In this document: positions 11,701-22,814 of the stretch, piece after piece | Position numbering within the stretch: position 1 is the first letter of the stretch | Layout of the letters: each line of letters starts with the position of its first letter | DNA from: Solen grandis | Taxonomy: Eukaryota; Mollusca; Bivalvia; Adapedonta; Solenidae | DNA: 64,000 nucleotides | Direction of reading: 5' to 3' | Assembly (NCBI GenBank): GCA_021229015.1 | Contig: CM037784.1 | Coordinates: forward strand, 68,169,013 to 68,233,012 | Position numbers and translations under genes: made by a program | The notes under the pieces: generated by a model | What the model was told of the DNA's origin: nothing | The model's database searches: none | What the model saw: the letters and a program-made list of their open reading frames with translations, nothing else

Positions 11701-12319
11701 AGTACCGAGGGGTGTTCATAATGTAGGGACTTGAAGAATTCCTCAAATTGTGGTCTCCCAAAATGAGTTGTCGCCCTTAGTCCTGTGAACAAACTCTTCC
11801 CACAAACCTTCTGGAAATGGCGCTCGCAAATGTACTGGAAATGAAACACATTCCAAATTAAATTTTACCTATTTTGTGCTTTTTATGATGATGTATATAA
11901 CATATTGTAAATGATATTTTTAAATGATAGCCACTTGTCTAACTGAATTACTTACATGGTTAGCATGAAGGGCTAGAATTCTTTTCTTAAATGAAGAAAG
12001 TTAACTCGACTTTTTTCAATATCACACCAAAGCTTTGAGTTTTCAATTCCTATTAAATCATTATCATTAAAACTGGGAAAATGAAATGGCTGATTGAAGG
12101 GCGGCCGAGAAGGGTTTTGCAAGTCCTTGCTGCAACGAGCAATCAGAATGTAAATTTTTATTTCTTTTGTTCTTTTTCTTTTGTTCTTTTTGCAATCATT
12201 TTATGGTAAAACTGGAAAGTATTGTTAAGGTCCTCTTTATGCTGATAAGATTCCTTTTTAGATAGAAGAAATAAATTGATTTATTTTGTATTAATTTTTA
12301 ACTGTCACAAACTCTTACT
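11701..12319. other. No gene recognised
   Basis: A 60-codon minus-strand frame (11667-11849) lies downstream of the integrase-core pseudogene, but I cannot align it to that family. The remainder is AT-rich with TTTTGTTCTTTTTC repeats at 12165-12195. Confidence 0.4.
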
Positions 12320-13215
12320 TTAATAACCTAAGCATTTTGCATTAGGTAAGGATGTACAAACNNNNNNNNNNNNNNNNNNNNNNNNNNNNNNNNNNNNNNN
12401 NNNNNNNNNNNNNNNNNNNNNNNNNNNNNNNNNNNNNNNNNNNNNNNNNNNNNNNNNNNNNTTTCTATCCAGGAAGTTTCCACTGAAATTCCCATCATAT
12501 TGGAGGTTTTTAAATGTCTCTATCCAATACTGCATATGATACCTCCTTAAATAACCCCACCAACTTTCAATTCTTTGATTCGCAGTGCTGGCTCCTTCTA
12601 TATAGGACCTTTCACCGTCTTGAAAACGCCTCATAAAAAACGTTTGAAAGTTCCGGATGTCTCAGTACCATTATGTCCTCGTACAAAGCAAGGACATCCA
12701 CCACATTGCCGTATTCCTTCGAGGAAATACCCACCAATTACCTTGGGGTTGTTATTGGTCTTATATGCATTAAGCCAAATCATTTTCCTGGAAAACCCAC
12801 AAATACCACCACTTATACAAATCCCAAAAGGCTTAAGTTTATCATAGCCATCTACATGCCAGATGAAGTTTGGACCAGCTGCATAATATGAACACCTGTG
12901 CAAACGTCTTGTTGTTCTATTCAAAACACCCCGTAGATCCAGATGATGCAAAATAATACAAATATCTGTGGTACGAACACTTAAACCACTTTCCTTACAC
13001 CGACATGTCATCAAACGATACCCGTGCAATTGTCAAGATTCTTGGAGTTCATTTTGTATAAATCTAATTACAGTATCGATGTCAGAAAAATGACGTCTAT
13101 GTAGCCCCATCAATCGCAATAACCTTTTTAAATGTCTAAGGCTTATAACGAGACCGTAGTCTTTATTTAAAACAAATTAAATTTCCCAATATTTCAGACC
13201 TGCGTCAAGCAATTT
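12320..13215 (-). pseudogene. Integrase-core (DDE, rve-like) transposase-type pseudogene
   Basis: From 13215 downwards the minus strand encodes a helical lead (ISLRHLKRLLRLMGLHRR, then DTVIRFIQNELQ), an HGYRLM block, and a core with AGPNFIWHVDGYDKLKPFG. It continues with FSRKMIWLNAYKTNNNPK, GGCPCFVRGHNGTET and, in the next frame, STANQRIESWWGYLRRY. This is the metazoan integrase-core family that reads WH.DG.DKL...D.GTEN...NQRIE.WW. The first Asp and the final Glu are present; the middle catalytic Asp appears as His (RGHNGTE). A stop near 13035, a frameshift near 12631-12634 and a 100-base gap (12362-12461) interrupt it. No introns are apparent. I see no terminal repeats, so its carrier element is unknown. 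Confidence 0.7.
12362..12461. other. Assembly gap (100 N)
   Basis: Exactly 100 N bases, the conventional placeholder for a gap of unknown size. It falls inside the integrase-core pseudogene, so the missing sequence may hold more of that gene. Confidence 0.95.
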
Positions 13216-13294
13216 ACAAATTAATAGCTCTCTATTTTCGATTTCCATCATGAAAATATGGCTTCCATTCCTTCCTTCTATTCTGATTGGCTGA

Positions 13295-13402
13295 CTATTA
13301 TGTGCGCATGTAGAAGCTATTACATGCGCACATAGTAGTTATTATGTGCGCATATAAAAGCTACTATGTGCACATGTAAAAGCTATTATGTGCGCATGTA
13401 AT
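13295..13402. repeat. Five 22-bp units with palindromic TGCGCA cores
   Basis: Units of the form CTATTATGTGCGCATGTA plus AAAG occur at 22-bp spacing from 13295. The second unit (13317-13338) is in the opposite orientation, reading CTATTACATGCGCACATAG. The TGTGCGCAT core is nearly self-complementary. The array lies directly upstream of the zinc-finger array. Confidence 0.75.
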
Positions 13403-13430
13403 ATAAAAAATATCTTGTCACCTTTATACC

Positions 13431-15075
13431 ACCGTACAAAAGTGTCCAGTGTGTTGTTATACATGTAGCCAGAAGGTATATTTGGTGAAACACATGTGAA
13501 TACACACAGGAGAAAAGCCATACAAGATTTGGCAAACATATGTGATTTCATACAAGACAAAAGCCACACAAGTGTCCTGTGTGTTATTATACATGTAGCC
13601 ATAAGGTTTATTTGGTTAAACACATGTGAATACACACAGGAGAAAAGCCATACAAGTGTCCTTTTTGTGAATCTGCATTTAGTGACAGATCAGATTTAGC
13701 AAAACATATGTGATTTCATACAAGACAAAAGCCACACACGTGTCCTATGTGTTATTATACATGTAGCCATTAGGTATATTTGGTTAAACACATGTGAATA
13801 CACACAGGAGGAAAGCCATATGAGTGTCCTTTTTGTGAATCTGCATTTAGTGACAGATCAGATTTAGCAAAACATATGTGATTTCATACAAGACAAAAGC
13901 CACACACGTGTCCTATGTGTTATTATACATGTAGCCATTAGGTATATTTGGTTAAACACATGTGAATACACACAGGAGAAAAGCCATACGAGTGTCCTTT
14001 TTGTGAATCTGCATTTAGTGACAGATCAGATTTAGCAAAACATATGTGATTTCATACAAGACAAAAGCCACACAAGTGTCCTATGTGTTATTATACATGT
14101 AGCCATTAGGTATATTTGGTTAAACACATGTGAATACACACAGGAGAAAAGCCATACAAGTGTACTTTGTGAATCTGCAGTTTGTGACAGATCAGATTTA
14201 GCAAAACATATGTGATTTCATACAAGACAAAAGCCACACAAGTGTCCAGTGTGTTATTATACATGTAGCCAGAAGGTATATTTGGTTAAACACATGTGAA
14301 TACACACAGGAGAAAAACCATACAAGTGTCCTTTTTGTGAATCTGCATTTAGTGACAGATCAGATTTAGCAAAACATATGTGAATTCCTACAGGAGAAAA
14401 GCCATACAAGGGTCCTGAATGTTGTTTTACATGAAGCTCATACAAGTGTCCTGAATGTTGATTTACATATAGCCAAAAGGTATATTTGGTGAAACATGTG
14501 TGAATACACACATGAGAAAAGCCATACAAGTGTACTTTTTGTGAATCTGCATTTTGTGACAGATCAAATTTAGTAAAACACATGTGAATTCCTGAAGGAG
14601 AAAAGCCATACAAGTGTCCTGAATGTTGTTTTACGTGAAGCTCATACAAGTGTCCTGAATGTTGATTTACATGTAGCCAAAAGGTATATTTGGTGAAACA
14701 CGTGTGAATACACACAGGAGAAAAGCCATACAAGTGTATTTTTTGTGAATCTATGTTTAGTGACAGATCAAATTTAGTAAAACATGTTTGAATTCATACA
14801 AGAGAAAAGCCACACAAGTGTCCTACGTTTTATTATACATGTAGCCAGAAGGTATATTTGGTTAAACACATGTGAATACACACAGGAGAAAAGCCATACA
14901 AGTGTATTTTTTGTGAATCTATGTTTAGTGACAGATCAGACCTAATACACATATGCAACTTCATACAGGAGAAAGGCCACAAAAGTGTCCTATGTGTTTT
15001 TATACATGTAGTCAAAAGGCAAAATTGGTTACACACATGCAAATACACACAGGCTAAAAGCTTTACAAGTGAAGG
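13431..15075 (+). pseudogene. C2H2 zinc-finger array pseudogene with a stop in nearly every finger
   Basis: In one plus-strand frame (with small indels) the sequence repeats two finger types. One is CPFCESAFSDRSDLAKHM-stop-FH and the other CPMCYYTCS(H/Q)xVYLVKHM-stop-IH, joined by HTGEKPYKC or HTRQKPHKC linkers. Both are C-x2-C-x12-H-x3-H. There are 19 H-x3-H sites. At 17 of them the middle residue codon is TGA (13497, 13543, 13627, 13711, 13795, 13879, 13963, 14047, 14131, 14213, 14297, 14381, 14501, 14585, 14705, 14789, 14873); the last two are CAA (14956, 15040). Period is 84 bp per finger and 168 bp per pair, exact over 13627-14131. Two fingers carry a 36-bp partial duplication (about 14400-14470 and 14600-14670). 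Extra TAG stops occur in CAT-TAG-GTA. An intact protein would bind DNA; this cannot be translated conventionally. No start, KRAB or SCAN-like domain is visible upstream. Confidence 0.85.
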
Positions 15076-15218
15076 TTTCATGGTCATACTTCAGCCTTGA
15101 CCTTGCACATGGAAATTAATACATATGGTAGAATAGCGATACAAATATATATGTTTGATCTTTCACAAGCATTCAGTGATTAAAGCTATACAGTGTTTTT
15201 TTTTGTTTTTTTTTTTCA

Positions 15219-15262
15219 GCTCACCTGAGCACAACGTGCTCATGGTGAGCTTTTGTGATACA
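15219..15262 (-). mobile_element. Helentron-like repeat, 3'-end fragment
   Basis: After a T-rich run the plus strand reads AGCTCACCTGAGCACAACG followed by TGCTCATGGTGAGC. This is the reverse complement of the 3' palindrome ending copies A and B. Only about 44 bp remain. Confidence 0.65.
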
Positions 15263-16070
15263 AAATAGGATTAAATCGAAAGCTTAAAGATTATTGAAAA
15301 TTATACTGAAACAAAAACGACTAGATCTAACTATTACTAAGACCTTTTTACTGGAGTTTTAACAGAAGTCTTAGGTAATTCTTTTTTTTTTTAACTTACA
15401 CATCGAAAAAAAGGTTACGAATGTTTTTTGTTCGAATTTACCGCGCCCCGAATGAAAGTTCGGAAGTTATTGCAAGGTTGTAGGAGGACAATCCTACGAG
15501 GAAAAGTAGTGCCGAAAAGTTGACGCTAATTTCTACGTAGATCAATGATTTTTACTTATATTTTGTATTTTATTTTGGAAAACCCACTCTTTAAACTTTA
15601 TTTCGAAAGCCAGTTTTTGTTTCGTAACTGATCTTAACTTTCCCTCTTTTAAATTTGAAAACCGAAAATAATGCAGCGGTGCATCAATCCGCCATTTTGA
15701 AAACAACGACAAACAACAGTGTAAAAAATAGGTGATAACGTTATTGATTCGCAATATTTTCGCAGATGACATCCATTTTATGACAAAGGTCAGAATATTC
15801 AATATAGTTATGAGTATTAATTATGTTTGTAATGAAATTACTTTCCATTTATCCATAAAAAATAAGTGACTTTGTTTCGTCTGCAAATGGCGAGGAGTTT
15901 ACACAGGGGTTTGGCACGAATTTAGAAATGAATACATTTTCTGAGAAAAAAAAGTTTCTAAGATCCTTGAAAACTGAAGTGTCGCATATCAAAGAACAAC
16001 TTGAGACATCCACAATGCTACTGCCTTTACCTTTTTCATGGTAGTTAATTAGACAGGCAGTTTACCTTAC
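15263..16070. other. No gene recognised
   Basis: The 86-codon minus-strand frame at 15542-15802 has no identifiable domain. A slightly GC-richer patch (15440-15500) is not diagnostic. Confidence 0.5.
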
Positions 16071-16074
16071 ATAA

Positions 16075-17080
16075 CACCGTTACCAGTGGTAAGGGTGTCT
16101 GCCTCCGGCAGCACGATATACCCAAATACACCCAAATATACCCAAATACTCCTGAATTACCCAAATACTGCCCAAATACTCCTAAATACAGTGTTAAACA
16201 GCAAAATATTGATTATTCATTGTATTAAATATAATTAAAAGAACATATTCACAGCCTATAACATATATTAAACCCAACCTCAAACAAAAAATGAGGCGTT
16301 TGTAAAACTCAAAAAGTGTCATATACAGAACAGATAGTGTGCTTTGTATACTGTAAATGTGCTTACTACTTATGTATGTATATTATGCCAAAATTGCTGA
16401 TTTTATTTCAATAAATTAACTTAAATTATTATCTATCGTGTTACTTGTCTTTGAAGTAGGGAATATACAGAAGCTTGGGTGAATTTAGAGATTATTTGTG
16501 TAACCATTTCCTACAAATGGTCCGTATTATTTTAGTAATTAATACATTCTATTTAATTATATCTCAATAAAAATGTGTATACTTCATAATTTATTAATAC
16601 ATGGGCTATTTGAGCTAGTAAAGAAGTTAAACATTAACTGTATTTGGGCACATCAGGGGTATTTGGGAAACCGATTTGTCCGTTAATATATCTATTATGA
16701 AATAATAAATAAAACAATATTAAATATTATTTAATTAAATTATTTATTTTAATCACCTAACAGACACATGTGTACACCAAAGATAATAATAACTACTAAT
16801 TTGGAGCTACAAATGCTTAAATAAGACAGTATTTGGGTAATTCAGGAGTATTTGGGTGTATTTGGGTAAATCGTGCCACCCTCTGCCTCCGGAACTGGAA
16901 GCCTTGGGTTCCTGTCCCTAGCAGCAACGTATGAAAGTTGTAAAAGAAAAATGACACTGTATCTCCCTTGTTTGGTGCTCAGCATATTAGAATAGGTCCT
17001 GTCGCGGTGTGGGATATGCAACTTGGAGTGGTGTCATGCTAACTATCTATGGTGTGATGCTGCAGTGTAACAGCACAATA
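16075..17080 (+). mobile_element. tRNA-derived SINE (family 1) split by a transposon
   Basis: The head is AGTGGTAAGGGTGTCTGCC, which resembles a tRNA A-box region. After the inserted element it resumes with GGAACTGGAAGCC and a B-box-like GGGTTCCTGTCCC. The body after 16930 contains CTCCCTTGTTTGGTGCTCAG, GAATAGGTCCTGTC, TGGTGTCATGCTAAC and GTGATGCTGCAGTGTAACAG. This body matches the copies at 53320-53530 (minus) and 60057-60255 (plus), so it is a dispersed family. The insertion sits in what would be the anticodon region. Confidence 0.7.
16109..16881. mobile_element. 773-bp non-autonomous DNA transposon with long terminal inverted repeats
   Basis: The left end reads CAGCACGATATACCCAAATA and the right end, in complement, TGGCACGATTTACCCAAATA. 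Homology continues about 55-60 bp through CCTGAATTACCCAAATACTG. The repeat TCTGCCTCCGG flanks both sides (16098-16108 and 16882-16892) as an 11-bp target duplication. The arms contain several direct copies of ACCCAAATA. The interior is AT-rich and non-coding. A 9-11-bp duplication is typical of Mutator-like elements, though hAT (8 bp) is possible if three bases match by chance. Confidence 0.8.
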
Positions 17081-17392
17081 TCTCTCAAACTTAGTTAACA
17101 AATTATAGCTGTCATACTTCTACTGCAACTGAGTTTGATTGTCGCTGAACTCAATTTCTCCTAGTTAACTGACATTGTAAGATGGAAAAATATTTTGAAT
17201 TTATAATGATGAGAAAATTTGGTTTTACAAATTTGCATGCACAGTCAGAACTTCATCTTTATTATTAATACAGGTATGAATGGGAATAAGGATCAGTGAT
17301 CAAATCTGAGTAAACACTAGAATGTTTAAATACAAAGGCAGGCTATAGGCTTCGTGCTTCTTAGTTATTTTACTTTTAAATCATTTTACTTA

Positions 17393-17418
17393 TTTTTTTT
17401 TTTTTTTTTTTTTTTTTT
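17393..17418. repeat. Poly(T) tract
   Basis: A run of about 26 T ends in TTTTCAG, so it could serve as the polypyrimidine tract of a splice acceptor for the frame that follows. Confidence 0.7.
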
Positions 17419-17421
17419 CAG

Positions 17422-17679
17422 TTTCAGACATGTGGGAGGAAGAAAGCTGAAGTCCTTGCAGAATATGAGCAGAATTTCAATGTAAATTTATGCGTAACAT
17501 CAGTGTATGTTCAGGAATGTCAACAAGGACTTGGACATTCCTCTTTGTGGAAACTGATCTCTGACCCATGGCGCATTGTATCATCAGGACCACTGATCTT
17601 GGTGAATTCAAGGAAAATCGTTTTGGAACTTGGACTTAGTGAATTCAAGGCATCCAACAGGTGGCATAATAAGTTTTAA
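17422..17679 (+). pseudogene. CENP-B/Tc5-type DNA-binding exon fragment (pogo/Tigger transposase-like)
   Basis: An open frame of 85 codons without an ATG begins just after TTTTCAG and ends at TAA 17677-17679. Its C-terminal part, SGPLILVNSRKIVLELGLSE followed by FKASNRWHNKF, matches the second CENP-B-type helix-turn-helix of pogo/Tigger transposases (GP....+A..+A.ELG...FKAS.GWL..F). The N-terminal part is less clear. It could be an internal exon of a transposase or of a transposase-derived gene; no other exon is seen nearby. It lies about 100 bp left of the TTAA transposon border, outside it. Confidence 0.55.
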
Positions 17680-17784
17680 AAATGTTATATGTGTTTTTAC
17701 CACAATAGGTGGAGAAAGAGGAGGTTGTTCAGAACTTGGAACATAGGCTATAGTGCATTATGAAAAAACAAAAAACATATTAAT

Positions 17785-17806
17785 TTAAGGTAGAGGCACC
17801 CTAATG
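17785..17806 (+). repeat. Left TTAA target site and terminal inverted repeat of the 8.3-kb transposon
   Basis: TTAA at 17785-17788 is followed by GGTAGAGGCACCCTAATG (17789-17806). The right end in complement reads GGTAGTGGCACCCTAATG, giving 17 of 18 matches. Confidence 0.85.
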
Positions 17807-17947
17807 GGCCCGGCAAATGTTGGCAAAGATCGCCTAAAGTTTGAGATTCTTCGTCACATAACGCCACTATTCGGAATACGATTTTTATTTGACAAAGATA
17901 TTTTATTTTTAGTACATTTCATAATCTTCAGCCAAATTTGACCATTT

Positions 17948-19232
17948 TTAGCTCGACTATTCGAAGAATATGAGAGCTATTGTAGTCGCCCTGGCGTCGG
18001 CGTTGCAGCTTTTGGTTAAAGTTTTGCGTGCAAGTTTCTATCAACCTTATATCTCAATAACCATTTATGGCATTGACTTGAAAGTTTATAAATATGTTTA
18101 GGGGCATCAGACAACCAAGGTAGATAACTCTTGACTGAATTTAATATGAAATTAACTTAGAAATTTTGGTTAAAGTTTTGCATGCTATAGAAAATTTGGT
18201 TAAAGTTTTGCATGCAAGCTACTATCTAGTTTGTATCTTAATAACCATTCATGGCATTGACTTGAAAGTTTATGAATATGTTTAGGGGCATCAGACAACC
18301 AAGATAGATAACTCTAGATGGAATATATTACAAATTATGGCCCCTTTTGGTTAAAGTTTTGCATGCAAGATACTCTCATGCTTACATCTCAGTATCCAGG
18401 CATGGGATTGATTTGAAACATCTTTAATATGTTTAGGGGTATCATACTTTCATGGTAGATAACTCTTTATGGAATGTATTTCATATTGCCTTTTTTAACT
18501 TAGAAATTTTGGTTAAAGTTATGCATGCAAGTTGCTTTCATGCTAATATCTCAGTATCCAGGCATGGGATTGATTTGAAACATCTTTAATATGTTTAGGA
18601 GTATCATACTATCAAGGTAGATAACTTTTGATGGAATGTATTTCATATTGCCTTTTTTAACTTAGAAATTTTGGATAGTTTTGCATGCAAGGTACTTTCA
18701 TGCTTATATCTCAGAGTCCAGGCATGGGATTGATTTGAAACATCTTTAATATGTTTAGGGGTATCATACTATAAAGGAATATAACACTTGATGGAATATA
18801 TTAAAAATCATGACCACCTTTTAACTTAGAATTTTGGTTAAATTTTTGCATTCAAGCTACTATCCAGCTTATATCTTAGAAATTGCTCGTGGAATTGACT
18901 AGAAAGTTAAGGAGTGTCTTCAGGGGCATCAGAAAACTAAGGAGGATAACTTTTGGACTGAATTTTATGCAAATTTTGGCCTTTTTCTAACTTGGATTTT
19001 TGCTTAAAGTTTTGCATGCTCAGTGTTATTTTGCATATGTCTCAGTAACTAGGCATAGGATTGATTTTAGACATCATAAAAATAGTAAGGGGTATCAGAC
19101 TATCAAGGTATATCATTTTTTACTATAATTATGTACAGGGTATGTGAAGGGCAAGAATTTAAATAGATTTCATTTGATTTACCAACAAGCATTTTGAATA
19201 GTCGAGCGTGCTGTCCTCTGACAGCTCTTGTT
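17948..19232 (+). mobile_element. Helentron-like repeat of a second family, with internal tandem units
   Basis: The 5' end is AGCTCGACTATTCGAAG followed by AATATGAGAGCTATTG. The 3' end is GAATAGTCGAGCGTGCTG followed by CCTCTGACAGCTCTTGTT. CGACTATTC and GAATAGTCG form a subterminal inverted repeat. Between them lie six or seven units of roughly 165 bp, each containing TTGGTTAAAGTTTTGCATGC, CATGGGATTGATTTGAAAC and TAGATAACTCTTGATGG. It sits in the left arm of the TTAA transposon, upstream of the start codon. Another copy starts at 33652. Confidence 0.7.
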
Positions 19233-22200
19233 ATTGTTATTTGTCATTTAAATGCAAAAACATTGTTACTTTTCTAAATAAATAACAGAGAAAAATCTCC
19301 AAATCTACTTCCGGTTTCGTTACTTTGGAAATCATAATGAGATATCGTGACAATTTCGGTGTTTTCCGAAAAGCTCGCATTAAAAAAGCAACTTTAAAAC
19401 ATGCAAAGAATGTGTTGATTGAACATAATTACAGTTTCACGAGTTTGTGTTTTGGTAATTCGTGCAAAACGGATAATTGTCACAGTGATCAACATCTGAA
19501 GCTTGTGAATGGCATTAGTCGAAGTGGGTGGAGAGAGGGTAGGAGAATTATTGAACTAGGTGTTCTTATGGACAATTTAAGATACTGTCAGTCCTGTAAG
19601 CTAGGACCCGTTCCCCTTATGTTCTACAATATAGTTGGTGAACTCCAAAAAGGGCTTGGAGGATACTTATATGTCATGTGCCAGAACCCAGACTGTCAGT
19701 TTATAAACAGGGTGTCATATGGAAAGACACATCACAACAAAGCCAAAGGGATGCCCTGTTTTGATGTTAATACCAAGCTTGGTACAGGTAAGTATTATAA
19801 TGACATATTATAATTCATTGTAAATTAATTCTCATCAGGCTGTTAAAATGAAATATGTATACACATGACATGCTGTAACTGATTGTAACTCTTCTGGTGG
19901 GTGTATCAAAATGCTTTCCTTTTTCAATTTAATTTGTAATTTTGTTTTACACAATTCTGAGTCTACTATTCTTATATGGCAAGCAACTCACTCCAGATAT
20001 TAAAATAATGTTAAATATATTTATAAATGTATATATCTAAATAATCACAATGTTTGTACTTTTCTGACTGAACAAATAAAGATGAAAGAAATCACTGCTT
20101 TACTATGATGTTTCTGTCTATTTCCAGCAATGATTGACAATTTAGGTGGTTCGTGTTAAAAATTTCCTGTCAACGCTTAACCTGAAGCCTATCTGCAGAA
20201 AGAATTTGAAAAATATGGAGGATCGTGCTGGTGAGACGATTGTGAGTGTTGCTGTTGATTCTGCAAGACAGGCAGCCCATAATGTTTTCCAGAAAGAAAT
20301 GGAGTATGTTTCCTTATCACCTCTGTTTGTTGTTTCTTAATTATTCATCATTTCTCATGTACCATCATGTTTATACCCTATTGTTGTGTCAACTGACCAG
20401 TCAATGTGTTTTACTCTACATAAAACTTTCAAAAGTGCCTGCATTACTGAACTTGGTAGTGTCATGCTCAGTAACAAGATGATATTATTTGATCATGGCC
20501 ATTTGTACCTTTTATTTATGCAAGTATGCAGATTCTTCTTTTCTTTTTTTTTTACAAACGTTTTGATATGTTTTCCTCACAGACACGCTATTCTGTTTCA
20601 GAGATGTTGCACAACTAGAATCCTCAATGGTCAAGGAAAAAATGGAAGGACAATTTGTGGATGATCTTGGAGTGTGTCCCTTTCCTGATGAATCACCATC
20701 TCTAAAGTAATTGATTAAGTAGTTAAAGATGGTCTTTATTTAAAACATTTATTGCTCAATACATTACAAGAAGACTGAAAGCATTGAGACATAGTGAACT
20801 CAAATATGAAATTATCCTACTGAAGCCCTTAGTATTTAGGCAAAGCGTTGCCTCTATTGCAAATATTGAAGTCTTATTGTTCACTTTGTGTTCTTCTTTC
20901 ATGGATTTTTTTTTCTTTTGTGTTCAGTTTTGCTGCACCTAGTATCTGGTCAATATTGTATTTTTATTTAGTTAGAAAGTAATGAGTGCTTGGTATTTTA
21001 TTTTTCAGACAAAGATTACAGGCTGGCCCTGTTGTTGAAGGTGACTCAGACAGTGATTGGACAGATGTTGAGTCGGGTGATGAGGATAATGGTGGAGATG
21101 ACTGTAACATTCAGGCTCTGGCTTCCCCCTCTGCTGCCTCCCCACAGTAAAAAAGATTTTATCAAGTTGGTTTAAAGTGTTTAATCTTTGTTTAATATAT
21201 CAACTTAATTTTAACATTTTAGGAAACAATATTTTACAACCTATTTTTATTGATACCACAGTCACATATACAAGAATAACATAATTAAAACCAGTGTAAT
21301 GCTTATATACTGTACAGTATATATTCAGAGGTCATATATTTTGCACTGAAAATTCAAGACTGATAGCACACTGGAAGGCATTAGTACAATTACTATTCAT
21401 GTATTTTTGCAATGGTTTTGGTAGTTTTTGTTACAGAAGTATAGCTGGTTACATTTTATTTTATCTTTTTTTAATTACTACTAGAACCCCTGCAAATACT
21501 GTAAATGCAAGACATTTTGGACATAGGAAGATACTCCAAAAAATGTCTGGTACTCCTGCAAGCTCCACGAGACGTACACGCCTTGACAAGATGTTCCCTT
21601 GTAAAACACGCTTTGGAATGTCATGTGCCATTGATACTGCTTGGCAAAAGAAGGGGTTTGATAGTTTAACATGTAAGTATTGCATTATGAAGATTATAGT
21701 ATTGTTTCTACATTTTTTTTTTCTATTTGTTTAGATGTATTTTTGATCACTTCCCATGATTTCATGGCATAAACAGGTTGCCTGAATAATTGGCCTAAAA
21801 TGCAGTTCAGGGAGCGTCAATCACTTCTACCGTCAATTGTAATAGTATGTGCTTGCTTTTTTCCATCTTATTTGAAGATAATAGTTATTAGCTTGGTAAA
21901 CCAAATAATAAGCAAACTGTCACATGTTTCACAGTTGTTGTTTTTTTAAATATTTTTTTGACAGCACATACATTCCTTATGAGTAAGGCAGTGTATGGTA
22001 AGAAGGTTGTCAAGTCAGTCATCAGCCACAGAACCTGTGGAACATGCAATTGGTGGCGGTGGAATAAACCAGGTTGTAATGTCAGGCCTCACAATTGTGT
22101 CAGGAACTATAGAGGAAGTGCTAGACTCATGGAAAGTGTTAGTGGGGAGACCGGTGTTATTCAGCTGGGTGATGAGGGGACTCCAGTGGAGTACCTTGAA

Positions 22201-22814
22201 GGAGATGGTGATAATACACTAATTGCAAGGCTAAGAAACAACAGAAAAATCGAAATGAAAAAGCGATATGACAGAAATCATATTGTTAAAAACGTAGGAA
22301 AAAACTTGTATGCCCTACACCATAAGAAAGATGTTAAACTGAGCAAAATGGTTATTTTGTATCTAGAAAAGTGCTTGAAATACGCTTTCGCCAGAAATCA
22401 AGGGGAAACGGAGGCCCTTCGGCAAAACATAAAGGCGCTTGTGCCTCACCAGTTTGGAGACCATTCTTTCTGTAATGAAAGATTTTGTTTTTAAACAGAC
22501 ACCAGGTGAACTTTATGTGCATAAAAGTCTTCCTTACAAGACATCACTGAAAGACCCAAACCTGCGTGTTGAACTTCAGGAAATATTTGATCCTCTAATT
22601 GCAAATGCTGGTCAGTATGCAGACTTGGGATCAAGTCAGCAGTGTGAGCATGCTAACAAGGAGGTCAGTCTCCGTGCTCCCAAGTCTCATCACTACGGGA
22701 ATTCCAAGTCCCTGGATTACAGGGTGTGTGCTAGTGCAGTCTTCATCAATGAAGGAAGAGGCTACATAGCAAAGGTATTTTATTGTTACAGAAAGTTTTC
22801 TGTTTGAAATTGTT

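Noticed and set aside
13431..15075. In-frame UGA recoding (for example selenocysteine or read-through) in the zinc-finger array
   Set aside because: Two sites carry CAA instead, other indels and TAG stops break the frame, and deamination of CGA explains both TGA and CAA without new biology. No SECIS-like element was identified.
13295..15075. CRISPR array
   Set aside because: The repeats are contiguous with no unique spacers, translate to zinc fingers, and the genome is eukaryotic.
14257..15087. Long minus-strand frames over the zinc-finger array (158 and 84 codons)
   Set aside because: They are antisense to the C2H2 repeats; their internal repetition is inherited from the 84-bp unit, and the real finger pattern is on the plus strand.
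20246..20664. Open frames of 78 and 92 codons between transposase exons 2 and 3
   Set aside because: They run through intronic sequence, mostly out of frame with the exon reading, and have no domain.
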